From Costus lasius (taxonomy: Eukaryota; Streptophyta; Magnoliopsida; Zingiberales; Costaceae): 64,000 nucleotides of DNA. The first letter of the stretch is position 1. Every line of letters begins with the position of its first letter. The notes beneath the pieces are model-generated. The model was given only the letters and a program-made list of their open reading frames with translations. It was not told the origin of the DNA and ran no database searches. A program made the position numbers and the translations under genes. The stretch spans positions 8,432,001 to 8,496,000 of the forward strand of contig JANVAS020000203.1 in assembly GCA_027563935.2 (NCBI GenBank), given 5' to 3'. This document shows, piece by piece, positions 54,384 through 64,000 of this stretch.

Positions 54384-57300
54384 CTAATGGTTGAGAAATC
54401 TCAAACCCATATTATTACAGTGCTTCTCATGCTTCTGCTGCGCCAGAGGCTTGGTAAGCGGGTCTGCCAGATTGTCATCTGTATGAACCTTGCATATTTT
54501 GATCTCGCCACGATCAATGATCTCCCGGATCAAGTGAAACCGTCTCTGTATGTGCTTGGACTTCTGGTGCGACCGCGGTTCCTTTGCTTGTGCGATGGCT
54601 CCAGTGTTATCACAGAAGATAACCAAAGGATCTGCACTCGAAGGAACGACACCAAGTTCTCTCACGAACTTACGAATCCACACTGCCTCCTTGGATGCTT
54701 CCGAGGCTGCAACATACTCGGCTTCTGTTGTGGAATCAGCAACAGTTGACTGTTTGAAACTCTTCCACACCACTGCTCCACCATTCAAGCTAAAAACATA
54801 GCCTGATTGCGATCGGAAATCATCCTGGTCCGACTGGAACGAAGCGTCAGTATATCCCTCTATACTGAGTTCTTCCTGACCACCATATATCAAGAACATA
54901 TCTTTGGTCCTCCGCAGATATTTTAAAATGTTCTTGACCGCAATCCAGTGCGCCAAACCTGGATTACTTTGGAATCGACTGGTCACGCTTAACCCGTAAG
55001 CGACGTCTGGGCGAGTACACAACATCGCATACATAATGGACCCAATAGCCGAAGCATAAGGCGTATTGTCCATTTCATCTTTCTCAGTCTGTGTTTGTGG
55101 ACACTGACTCTTTGAAAGATTCAGACCATGTCTGACTGGAAGATATCCACGTTTAGAATTCTCTAAATGGAATCTCTCCAGGACCTTATCGATGTAAGTA
55201 CTCTGGCACAGCCCGAGAAGCCTCTTAGATCTATCCCTGTAGATCTTCACACCTAATACATAGGCTGCTTCTCCTAAATCTTTCATCTGGAAACATTTTC
55301 CTAACCATGCCTTAACAGCATGCAGTTCAGGAATATCGTTTCCAATGATCAAGATATCATCGACGTAGAGGATTAGGAATGTAATCACGCTCCCACTAAA
55401 CCTCTTATATACACACGGGTCATCCTCGTTCTTGATGAAACCAAACTCAGAGATTGATTCATCAAAACGAATATTCCAGCTCCTAGATGCTTGTTTAAGT
55501 CCATAAATGGACTTCTTTAACTTGCATATCTTATGACGATCTGCTGGATTAGTGAAACCTTCCGGTTGTGTCATATACACATCCTCATCCAGATTTCCAT
55601 TGAGGAAAGCTGTTTTTCACATCCATCTGCCAGATCTCATAATCGTAATATGCTGCTATCGCGAAAAGAATCCGAATAGACTTAAACATGGCTACAGGTG
55701 AGAAAGTTTCATCATAATCTATCCCGTAGATTTGTTTGAAACCTTTCGCAACTAGCCTGCCTTTATAGGTAACCACGTTACCATCCATGTCAATCTTCTT
55801 CTTGAAGATCCATTTACAGCCTATAGGGATTACTCCCGGAGGCGGATCAATCAAATCCCAGACTTGATTATCTGACATGGAGTCCATCTCGGCTCGCATA
55901 GCTTCAAGCCATCTAGCTGACTCTGGTCCACTGACCGCATCCGCATAAGTGAGGGGTTCATCATTATCAATGATGTAGACTCCGTCATAGCGCTCAGGCT
56001 GTTGACGGATCCTTCCCGATCTTCGCGGTTCCCGTGATATCTGAGCCTCAGGTTGTTCAATAACCTGATCTACCGGCTCAGGCTCATCCAACTGTGCTTG
56101 ACTACTTTGTCCTTCCTCTGGATTCTCATCCAGCTTTATTTCTCTCCCACTGGCCTCTTGCAGAAGAAATTCCTTCTAAAGAAATATGGCCGTCCGAGCA
56201 ACAAATACCTTGTTCTCCTTGGGATCGTAGAAATAATAACCCTTAGTCTCCTTAGGGTAACCGACAAAGATGCATTTATCAGATCTGCTCTCTAGTTTCC
56301 CAGAGGCGAGCTTTTTGACATAAGCCTCGCAACCCCAGATCCTGATAAATGTCAAGCTAGGCTGTTTCCCATACCATAGTTCATATGGCGTCTTTGAAAC
56401 TGCCTTGGATGGCACTCGGTTTAGTACCTTTGCAGCTGTTTCCAGTGCAAAACCCCAAAAGGAATATGGAAGAGTAGCTTGACTCATCATAGAACGAACC
56501 ATATCAAGTAACGTTCTATTTCTCCTCTCGGACACACCATTCCATTGCGGTGTTCCTGGCGGAGTGAGCTGTGAGATAATCCCACACTCTTTCAGATAGT
56601 CAGTAAATGCATGACTCAGGTATTCACCACCTCGATCAGAACGAAGTGCTTTGATATTTCGGCCTAGCTGATTTTGTACTTCATTTTTGAACTCTTTGAA
56701 CTTGTCAAAAGATTCACTTTTATGTCTCATCAGATAGACATACCCATACCTACTGAAATCATCAGTAAAGGTAATGAAGTACTGATAGCCACCTCTGGCA
56801 TGTTTACTAAAAGGCCCACACACATCACTGTGTATAAGGTCCAGTAAACCTGAAGTCCTTTGACCTTTGTTTGAAAAAGGTGACTTCGTCATTTTACCCA
56901 TCAGACAAGCTTTGCATGTATCAACCTCCCCATAGGAGAATGATCCCAGCAGTCCATGATCATGCAACCGCTTAATGCGCTTCTCGTTTATATGGCCTAA
57001 ACGACTATGCCATAGCAAGGTGCTGTCATCAGCATACTTGGCTTTCTTATTATCAATGTTTTGTATAGAATATTCCATGTCCAACATGAATAACCCATTG
57101 TTAATCGAACCAATTGCATACACAATATTATCATAAGATAAAACACACTTTGAAATCTTGCATTCAAAGGCAAATCCTTTCCTGACAAGAGCAGGAATAG
57201 AGATAATATTCTTGGTAATACTTGGTACAAAATAACAATTGTTTAATTCTAATACAATGCCAGATGGTAAATTAATGAAATAGTCCCCTACAGCAACAGC

Positions 57301-58269
57301 AGCAACCCGTGCCCCGTTTCCAACGCGTAGGTCTACTTCATGCTGTCCCACCTGCCTTCTTCTCTTGAGTTCCTGCACATTTGAACAAATGTGAACTCCA
57401 CATGCAGTGTCCAACACCCATGATATAGAAGAAGAAGATAACATGACCTCAGTCACATATATACCTGAGCCAGAAGCGATGCTTCCCCTCTTATCTCCTT
57501 GGAGCGCTTTACAGTCCTTTTTCCAGTGACCCAGCTGGCCACAGTGGAAACACCTGTTATCCTTCGACCGCTTCACCTTCTGTTTCAGGGCCTTGCTGTA
57601 ATTCTTGACAGGGGCCTTGCCCTTCTTCCCCTTCTTCTTGTTCCTTGAAGGAAACATCAAGACAGAGGTTGAAGGCTTACCCTTCAGAGTTTCCTCAGTA
57701 GTCAAGAGCATATTCAGCAGCTCTGCCGGCGTACAATCGATCTTGTTCATATTAAAGTTAATAATGAACGCATCGAAAGAAGGCGGAAGAGACTGCAGAA
57801 TAATGTCCACAGCAAGCTCCTGGTTGATGGTATGCCCCAGTTTCTCCAGAGCCTCCTTGTGCCCAATCATCTTGAGCACGTGAGCTCCCACTGGGCTCCC
57901 CTCAGCCAGTTTGCTCTGAAAGAAGAGCTTCGTCAGATTATAGCGTTCAGTCCTCGCCTGTGCAGCATACAGCATCTTGAGGTTCGCTATAATTTCTATA
58001 GCGGACATATCCTCATGCTGACGCTGCAGCGGTGGCGTCATAGACGCTAGCATCAGGCAAGCGACATCAATGCTATCATTGACATGCTTATCAAAGGCTT
58101 CACGAACCGCCCTTGCGGCGTTCGCAGCGGGCTGCGGCGGTATCGCCGTCTCGAGGACATACAGTTTCCTCTCTGCCTTAAGAACGATCTTAAGGTGTCC
58201 AAACCAGTCAGAGAAGTTCGGCCCAGCAAACTTCTCCCTTTCCAGTAGGGATCGCACATTGAAGCTCAT
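54384..58269 (-). pseudogene. gag-pol: Copia-E gag-pol, one stop and one frameshift
   Basis: Starts at the ATG at 58269 (relatives start at the same place). The first 697 codons hold UBN2-type gag, an intact CCHC knuckle (CFHCGQLGHWKKDC), DTACGVH protease and the integrase with HSD, SDRGGE and SERRNR motifs. TAG at 56176-56178 replaces GAG of relatives. The frame then stays open until an extra A in a short A run (about 55613-55618) shifts it inside reverse transcriptase, after MDVK. The shifted frame continues to 54384 and holds YVDD and RNase H. Its Gag alone could still be made; Pol could not. Confidence 0.92.
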
Positions 58270-59890
58270 GGTGTTCGTTGCTGCAGGAATCTACAACAAG
58301 CAAGAACAGCAAGGTTAGTATCAATGTTTCAGAATCAATCCAGGACTTAAGAAAGATTCTTTTCTCACTATTTTGTCTGACTGAAAAATCCAGTAAACAG
58401 TCCGAAAGAGTAACACTCTTTTAGTGAGATGGGATCCAGATTTCATACTTGGTCTCCGCGTCCCGCTCAGGCGAGATAAGATGCACAGAGATGACAAGCA
58501 CTAATTTCTGGTAGGCTGTCCCAGCCAATCGCCAACCCGTGCGATTCCCCTTCATCTTGGCAATCCAGCAGACTGTGCCAACTGAGTTGGTACAACACAG
58601 TCTCTGATCCCAGAGATGGCTGCCTCCATGTGCTACCATATGCGCCACATATGTAGTCTACATGGTCAAGCTGACCCGACCTACTCCCTGGACCACCACG
58701 TGCTATGCTGAGCAACGAGAGGGGATAAATCCCAACTCTGTAACACGCAGGTGAAATCCAGCACCGTCTGAAGATAGATGGACGTGCCCACTGAGTGGGT
58801 TCAACACGGCTCCAACGATAATCAGAAAGGTGAGGTTTCGCGTCAGAAGGCTTATCGAGCTTGATATGTTAGCGTTTGGATTTTAACGGTCTTTTATCTT
58901 CTTACTATCAGGCATTTTCTATGGCTATAGCAGAAGATAAACTTAAACATGCAATTCTAATTATTAGCAATAAGTAGAAAGCATGATCTTATGTGGTAAA
59001 AGCCCATGAACCCTAGTAAGACCTTAATTTTACTTAAGTCTTCACTTGAGCTCTTTGGCATCTCATCTGGTCCAACCTAGGGCCCTAGCGCCAAGAGCAC
59101 CTCAGGTGCGCCACCAGGAGACTGCCCCTCTAGGATGTGTGCCTTTGCTCTTGTCTAATCAAATACATTTGATCTATCTAGACAAGGTTGACACGCAGGT
59201 CAACTACATTTTATAAATTAAAACAATGTGATTCGCAGATCACAAATTAATTTACAATTTAAACCCAGGCACGCAGGCCCCAGCACAGCACACAATAGGG
59301 CAACCCACATAAGACTAAATAGACAAGCATATGGTTCAATCAACATGTGATCCAATCATCTTGAAATTAAAAGTTTTTTGAAAAACCCCATGGCATCCAT
59401 TTTAATTTCCTTATGAGCCCTACAACCTTACAATGGTCCATTGATAGGGATCCACTCATCCATCTAGTTAGATCTTTTCCCCTTGCATGCACCGAGTCCT
59501 AACTGACCCGAGTTGACCTAATGGTCAACCATGCATGCGCCAAGGGCTGAACCACCCTCATGAGTTTTGGCAAGCGGGTGTGACCCCAGGCCTAACTCAA
59601 GTGTGTTCAGTATTTGTCTCAACCAGACCTCGCTACACGCCTTTGATGCAGTCAACCTATAGCCACCTCGTGCTTGCGCACAGGTGCTATCTGGTCGACC
59701 CATCTGGGCTGTCAGATGGTCTGATCAGACTAGCTTGATCTATACTAGATGATGCCATCAACCCCATCAACCCATCTAAGGATTTAATGTAGTGGCACCT
59801 TAGATCTAATCAACCGCGCAAGATATAAGTTTTGTAAAACACTTAGAGCATGCGCAAACATACAAACAAAGTTGATAACCCTTAGATCTA

Positions 59891-59956
59891 AGGGGGTCCC
59901 CTTCAAGGGGGAGCGCAAACTTTAGGGGGTCCCCTTCAAGGGGGAGCGCATACTTC
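59891..59956. repeat. 33-bp tandem duplication resembling the LTR end
   Basis: Two 33-bp units, each with GGGGTCCCCTTCAAGGGG, an inverted repeat (CCCCTT-C-AAGGGG) like the one that ends the Copia LTRs. Confidence 0.8.
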
Positions 59957-60075
59957 ATCTAATCATGATACAAGCGCAACTTCATGAACATATGATACAA
60001 GCGCAACTTCATGAACATATGATACAAGCGCAACTTCATGAAACTATGATACAAGCGCAACTTCATGAAAACAAA
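59952..60075. repeat. 27-bp tandem repeat, four units and a partial fifth
   Basis: Units start at 59952, 59979, 60006 and 60033, with a partial unit at 60060; core ATGATACAAGCGCAACTTCAT. Seen only in the Copia-E leader. Confidence 0.85.
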
Positions 60076-60156
60076 GCATGCCTCAAGAAAAAGTAAGCGC
60101 AACATGTATGGATCACCAATACTTAAAGCAATCATATCGATCATATCAAGAGCCTA

Positions 60157-60168
60157 GCTCTGATACCA
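60157..60168 (-). other. Copia-E primer-binding site
   Basis: TGGTATCAGAGC on the minus strand, two bases from the LTR end; perfect initiator tRNA-Met type. Confidence 0.9.
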
Positions 60169-60170
60169 AT

Positions 60171-61864
60171 TGAAAGACCCCTAACTTTAAGGGGGAGAAA
60201 CCCTAAACTTGCAATTCTAACAAGCTTTGCGGAAAAAGGGTTTCAAATCAAGATCGGATATGAAAACATATGATCAACTTGAAGCTAGAAATCATACCAA
60301 TGCCATGGACTTGGAATTCGGCTTGGAAGAAGAGATCAAGTTAGGTCTCCTCCAAAGTGTGCCACACACAAGAAGAAGTTGGCTCACTCCTTGGTGTCGC
60401 TTGTGCTAGCAAGTCACCCAAGGAATCTATTCGAATGGAAAGGGATGATGAGAGATCAAGCTTGGCCGAGAGCTCCTCTTGCACCACACTCCTTCTCGTC
60501 GTCCACACCACACTCCCACGAAAGTCCAAGAATGCGTTGAGGAGAAAGGAGCAAACGCATATGCGTTTTTGGCATTGAAAAATGAAACCGGCCCTTGATG
60601 ACATTCCATAAATGGAAGCTCATCAAGTCCATGCGCTCAACTCAACCCAAACGCATTTTAGCATTGAACCATGCGTTCACAATTGTGAACCGGTTCAATC
60701 TAAAACGTTCCAATCAATTCGGTTCAATAAACCAAACCGAAAAAGCTCAAGCCAATAGGTCTAGACCAAATTGAACCCCAAGGCTCATGATCTAACCATT
60801 CATCTCCTGATGCCCCTGATCTCTCCGATCTGGCATCATCTCTCTCGATCGAAGCTTACCGATCTCAAGCCCTAATCAATCAAACATGATCAGACCAGAT
60901 CTCACTTACAATCAGAGATTAAAACCCCTTTAAACTGAACCCAAAGAATTCAGTCCACACGATCTGACTCAAGTAAGCCATATCATCATATTGCGCGACC
61001 CTAAGGGTTTCCTTCAAATGTCGGTAACGATAACTTACGTTATCACGATCAGTGAGGGGTATCTAGCAACACATCACTGTCTCCCGATATAAAGGAAAGA
61101 GTCTTCCAAGACTACACCCAAACCATAGCATAAGTGTGAATCAACTCACTTGGCATACATGATTCCTTTGCCACTGGATGTTCTTATTGGACAAGCATGT
61201 CAAGCCTGCAACTCCAATACGATGAGCATGATTAGATCAGATGAACATAGTCATCTGGGTATGGCCATACACTACCTCAATCATCTCATATAGGGGGGGC
61301 CCTTTAGAACATCACACTCCTTAAACAAGGAGACGGCAATCCTTTATCTATCACAAGTGCCCTAACCTGACTCAAGCTCACCATCCAAGATAGTCTATAA
61401 TCATTATGTTTCAAATGATATTGAACTACCTCAAAACAATGACAATCATCATTTAGAAACACAAGTGATCTCAAGTCAAAGGACATGTGCCACTTAGTGC
61501 TTACAAGGATCATTCACATTGTGACAAGCAATGGAATATCCGAGTAGGGTCTGTCCAGTACATCCAATGTACCCATGAGTCTACATCTTATTCCATGCTC
61601 GAAGCATCCTATAAGATTAGCACTCCTATTAGTCTCAATCATATCAAGGCTGTCTCATGATCACCAAGATATCTCGACTAAGGACATAGAGCCTGTTAGC
61701 CTAGCTGAACAGCTTTGAGACATTATTCAGAAGTACACTTATTACAGCAGACAAGGTAACAACCTGAATAACAACCATGCCTTTATAAACTCAAAAAGTT
61801 TATTACATGATACTTATACAATCCCAAAGGCCTCAAACATTAGCCTTAAGGGCATACCCCAACA
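60171..61864 (-). repeat. Copia-E 5' LTR (1,694 bp)
   Basis: Same length as the 3' LTR and, as far as I read, identical to it, including the palindrome at 60553-60568. Followed by the target duplication GAGAA at 61865-61869. Confidence 0.95.
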
Positions 61865-64000
61865 GAGAAGCCTCTTAGATCTATCCCTGTAGATCTTCAC
61901 ACCTAACACATAGGCAGCTTCTCCTAGATCTTTCATCTGGAAACATTTCCTTAACCATGCTTTAACGGCATGCATTTCGGGAATGTCATTTCCAATGATC
62001 AAGATATCATCGACGTAGAGGACTAGAAAAGTAATCACGCTCCCACTAAACCTCTTATATACACACGGGTCATCCTCGTTCTTGATGAAACCAAATTCAC
62101 TGACTGATTCATCAAAACGAATATTCCAGCTTCTTGATGCTTATTTAAGTCCATAAATAGACTTCTTTAACTTGCATATTTTATGACGATCTGATGGATT
62201 AGTGAAACCTTCTGGTTGTGTCATATACACATCCTCATCCAGATTTCCATTAAGAAAAGCTGTCTTCACATCCATCTGCCAGATCTCATAATCATAATAT
62301 GCAGCTATCGCGAGAAGAATCCGAATAGACTTAAACATGGCCACAGGTGAGAAAGTTTCATCATAATCTATCCCGTAGATTTGTTTGAAACCTTTCGCAA
62401 CCAGCCTGCCTTTATAGGTAACCACGTTACCATCCATGTCAATCTTCTTCTTGAAGATCCATTTACAGCCTATAGGGATAACTCCCGGAGGCGGATCAAC
62501 CAAATCCTAAACTTGGTTATCTGACATGGAGTCCATCTCGGCGTGCATAGCTTCAAGCCATCTCGCTGATTCCGGTCCAGTGACCGCATCCGCATAAGTA
62601 AGGGGTTCATCATTATCAACGATGTAGACTCCGTCATAGCGTTCAGGCTGTCGACGGATCCTTCCCGATCTTCGCGGTTCCCGTGATATCTGAGCCTCAG
62701 ATTATTCAATAACCTGATCTACCGGCTCAGGCTCATCCAACTGTGCTTGACTACTTTGTCCTTCCTCTGGATTCTCATCCAGCTTTATTTCTCTCCCACT
62801 GGCCTCTTGCAGAAGAAACTCCTTCTCAAGAAATATGGCCGTCCGAGCAACAAATACCTTGTTCTCTTTGGGATCGTAGAAATAATAACCCTTAGTTTCC
62901 TTAGGGTAACCGACAAAGATACATTTGTCAGATCTGCTCTCTAGTTTCCTAGAGGCGAGCTTTTTGACATAAGCCTCGCAGCCCCAGATCCTGATAAATG
63001 TCAAGCTCGGCTGTTTCCCATACCATAATGCATATGGGGTCTTTGAAACTGCCTTGGATGGCACTCGGTTTAGTACCTTTGCAGCTGTCTCCAGTGCAAA
63101 TCCCCAAAAGGAGCAAGGTAGAGTAGGCTGACTCATCATGGAACGAACCATATCAAGTAGGGTTCTGTTCCTCCTCTCGGACACACCATTCCATTGCGGT
63201 GTTCCTGGCGGAGTGAGCTGTGAGATAATCCCACACTCCTTCAGATAGTCATTAAATTCTCGACTTAGGTATTCTCCACCTTGATCAGAACGAAGTGCCT
63301 TGATATTTCGGCCTAGCTGATTCTGTACTTCATTCTTGAACTCTTTGAACTTGTCAAAAGATTCACTTTTATGTCTCATAAGATAGACATAACCATACCT
63401 ACTGAAATCATCAGTAAAGGTAATGAAGTACTGATAGCCACCTCTGGCATGTTTACTAAATGGCCCACACACATCACTGTGTATAAGGTCAAGTAAACCT
63501 GAAGCCCTTTGACCTTTGTGAGGAAAAGGTGACTTCGTCATTTTACCCATTAAACAAGCCTTGCATGTATCAATCTCCTCATAGGAGAATGATCCCATCA
63601 GTCCATTATCATGCAACCGCTTAATGCGTTTCTCGTTAATATGGCCTAAACGACTATGCCATAGCAAGGTGCTGTCATCAGCATACTTGGCTTTCTTATT
63701 ATCAATGTTGTGTATAGAACATTCCATGTCCAACATGAATAAGCCATTGTTAATTGAACCAGTTGCATAAACAATATTATCTAAAGACAAAACACACTTT
63801 GAAATATTGCATTCAAAGGAAAAACCTTTCCTGACAAGAGCAGGAATGGAGATAATATTCTTAGTAATGCTGGGAACAAAGTAACAACTGTTTAGTTCTA
63901 ATACAAGTCCAGATGGCAAAGAGATGAAATAGTCTCCTACAGTAACAGCAGCAACCCGTGCCCCGTTTCCAACTCGTAGGTCCACCTCATGCTGTCCCAC
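61865..64000 (-). pseudogene. gag-pol: Copia-D gag-pol, protease to reverse transcriptase part, three stops
   Basis: The frame enters from the window edge in the region after the gag knuckle (GQHEVDLRVGNG), runs through the integrase finger (CKACLMGK), HSD, SDQGGEY and SERRNR motifs, and reverse transcriptase with YVDD, to the Copia-E junction. It is broken by TAA at 62702-62704, by TAG at about 62504-62506 (TGG in relatives) and by TAA at 62141-62143 (CAA in relatives). Gag and the 5' LTR lie beyond the window. The integrase SDRGGE motif reads SDQGGE here. Confidence 0.9.

Larger units (their letters stand above)
58270..60156 (-). other. Copia-E leader
   Basis: Untranslated leader of about 1.9 kb. 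Hairpins equivalent to those of Copia-A: 59187-59204 and 59228-59243 and about 59268-59279 (CTGCG-type loops), 58787-58799, 58578-58590 and 58461-58476. The acceptor-like stretch next to gag has a TACTAAC sequence (58314-58320). Near the primer-binding site are two 33-bp repeats (59891-59956) and four 27-bp repeats (59952-60059, with a partial fifth). The tRNA T-arm-like piece of Copia-A is missing. Confidence 0.85.
52670..61864 (-). mobile_element. Copia-E, complete Copia retrotransposon (9,195 bp)
   Basis: Full structure on the minus strand: 5' LTR 60171-61864, primer-binding site 60157-60168, leader 58270-60156, gag-pol 58269-54384, polypurine tract 54364-54374, 3' LTR 52670-54363. Both LTRs are 1,694 bp and I see no difference between them. 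The perfect target duplication GAGAA (52665-52669 and 61865-61869) lies inside the Copia-D polyprotein. It is the youngest insertion in this part of the window. Confidence 0.96.
50136..64000 (-). mobile_element. Copia-D, split by Copia-E, 5' end beyond window
   Basis: Minus-strand Copia element: 3' LTR (50136-51813), polypurine tract (51814-51824), polyprotein C-terminal part (51834-52669), then Copia-E, then the polyprotein continuing from 61865 to the window end. Sequence across the split joins without loss apart from the GAGAA duplication, as seen by comparison with Copia-B. Confidence 0.92.

Noticed and set aside
59952..60075. CRISPR array from 27-bp repeats
   Set aside because: The units are directly adjacent without spacers, in a plant retrotransposon leader.

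Overview
The window is a stack of nested LTR retrotransposons from a flowering-plant nuclear genome. No host gene, rRNA, tRNA gene or CRISPR array could be supported. The plant assignment rests on two families. One is Ty1/Copia: gag UBN2 domain, one CCHC knuckle, integrase, YVDD reverse transcriptase, RNase H, and about 1.7-kb LTRs starting TGTTGGGG; it looks most like the Angela/BARE lineage. The other is Ty3/Gypsy: glutamine-rich gag, two CCHC knuckles, DPG protease, FIDD reverse transcriptase, DD35E integrase, a chromodomain-like tail, and about 2.6-kb LTRs; it looks most like the Tekay/Del chromoviruses. Both have primer-binding sites that match the end of initiator tRNA-Met (TGGTATCAGAGC/G). 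The species cannot be told from the sequence.

Layout, left to right. 1-7113: Copia-A (+), 5' LTR outside the window, inserted into Gypsy-1. 7114-20127: a tandem Gypsy array (-), made of a truncated Gypsy-1 internal region, an LTR shared by both copies (10255-12821), the full Gypsy-2 internal region and its 5' LTR (17521-20127). 20128-28518: Copia-B (-), whose 3' LTR is cut by the Gypsy array. 28519-30162: an older Copia LTR (LTR-H, -), with Copia-B sitting in its primer-binding site. 30163-50135: an old, decayed Copia-C (+). Copia-C has been entered by complete Gypsy-3 (32131-42205, target duplication AGAAT), by a solo Copia LTR (42289-43951, target duplication CTTCA) and by a Gypsy LTR fragment (47380-49641). 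50136-64000: Copia-D (-), split by complete Copia-E (52670-61864, -, target duplication GAGAA).

In an intact element the gag-pol polyprotein makes the particle, protease, reverse transcriptase/RNase H and integrase, and the LTRs drive transcription. Here every polyprotein is broken by at least one stop or frameshift, so none is expected to be autonomous. The youngest insertions are Copia-E (LTRs that read identical) and Gypsy-3 (equal-length LTRs with four differences noticed). Both have defective coding regions, which fits mobilisation in trans or a very recent loss.

The signal that goes beyond element annotation is RNA structure. Copia leaders hold at least three stem-loops at fixed places whose stems stay paired although their bases differ between copies, plus a group of hairpins presenting a CTGCG-type loop. 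Gypsy LTRs hold two to four repeats built around a short hairpin that changes sequence but keeps pairing. The Copia LTRs hold a further conserved inverted repeat. These are candidates for packaging, dimerisation, translation or processing signals and were found by eye only.
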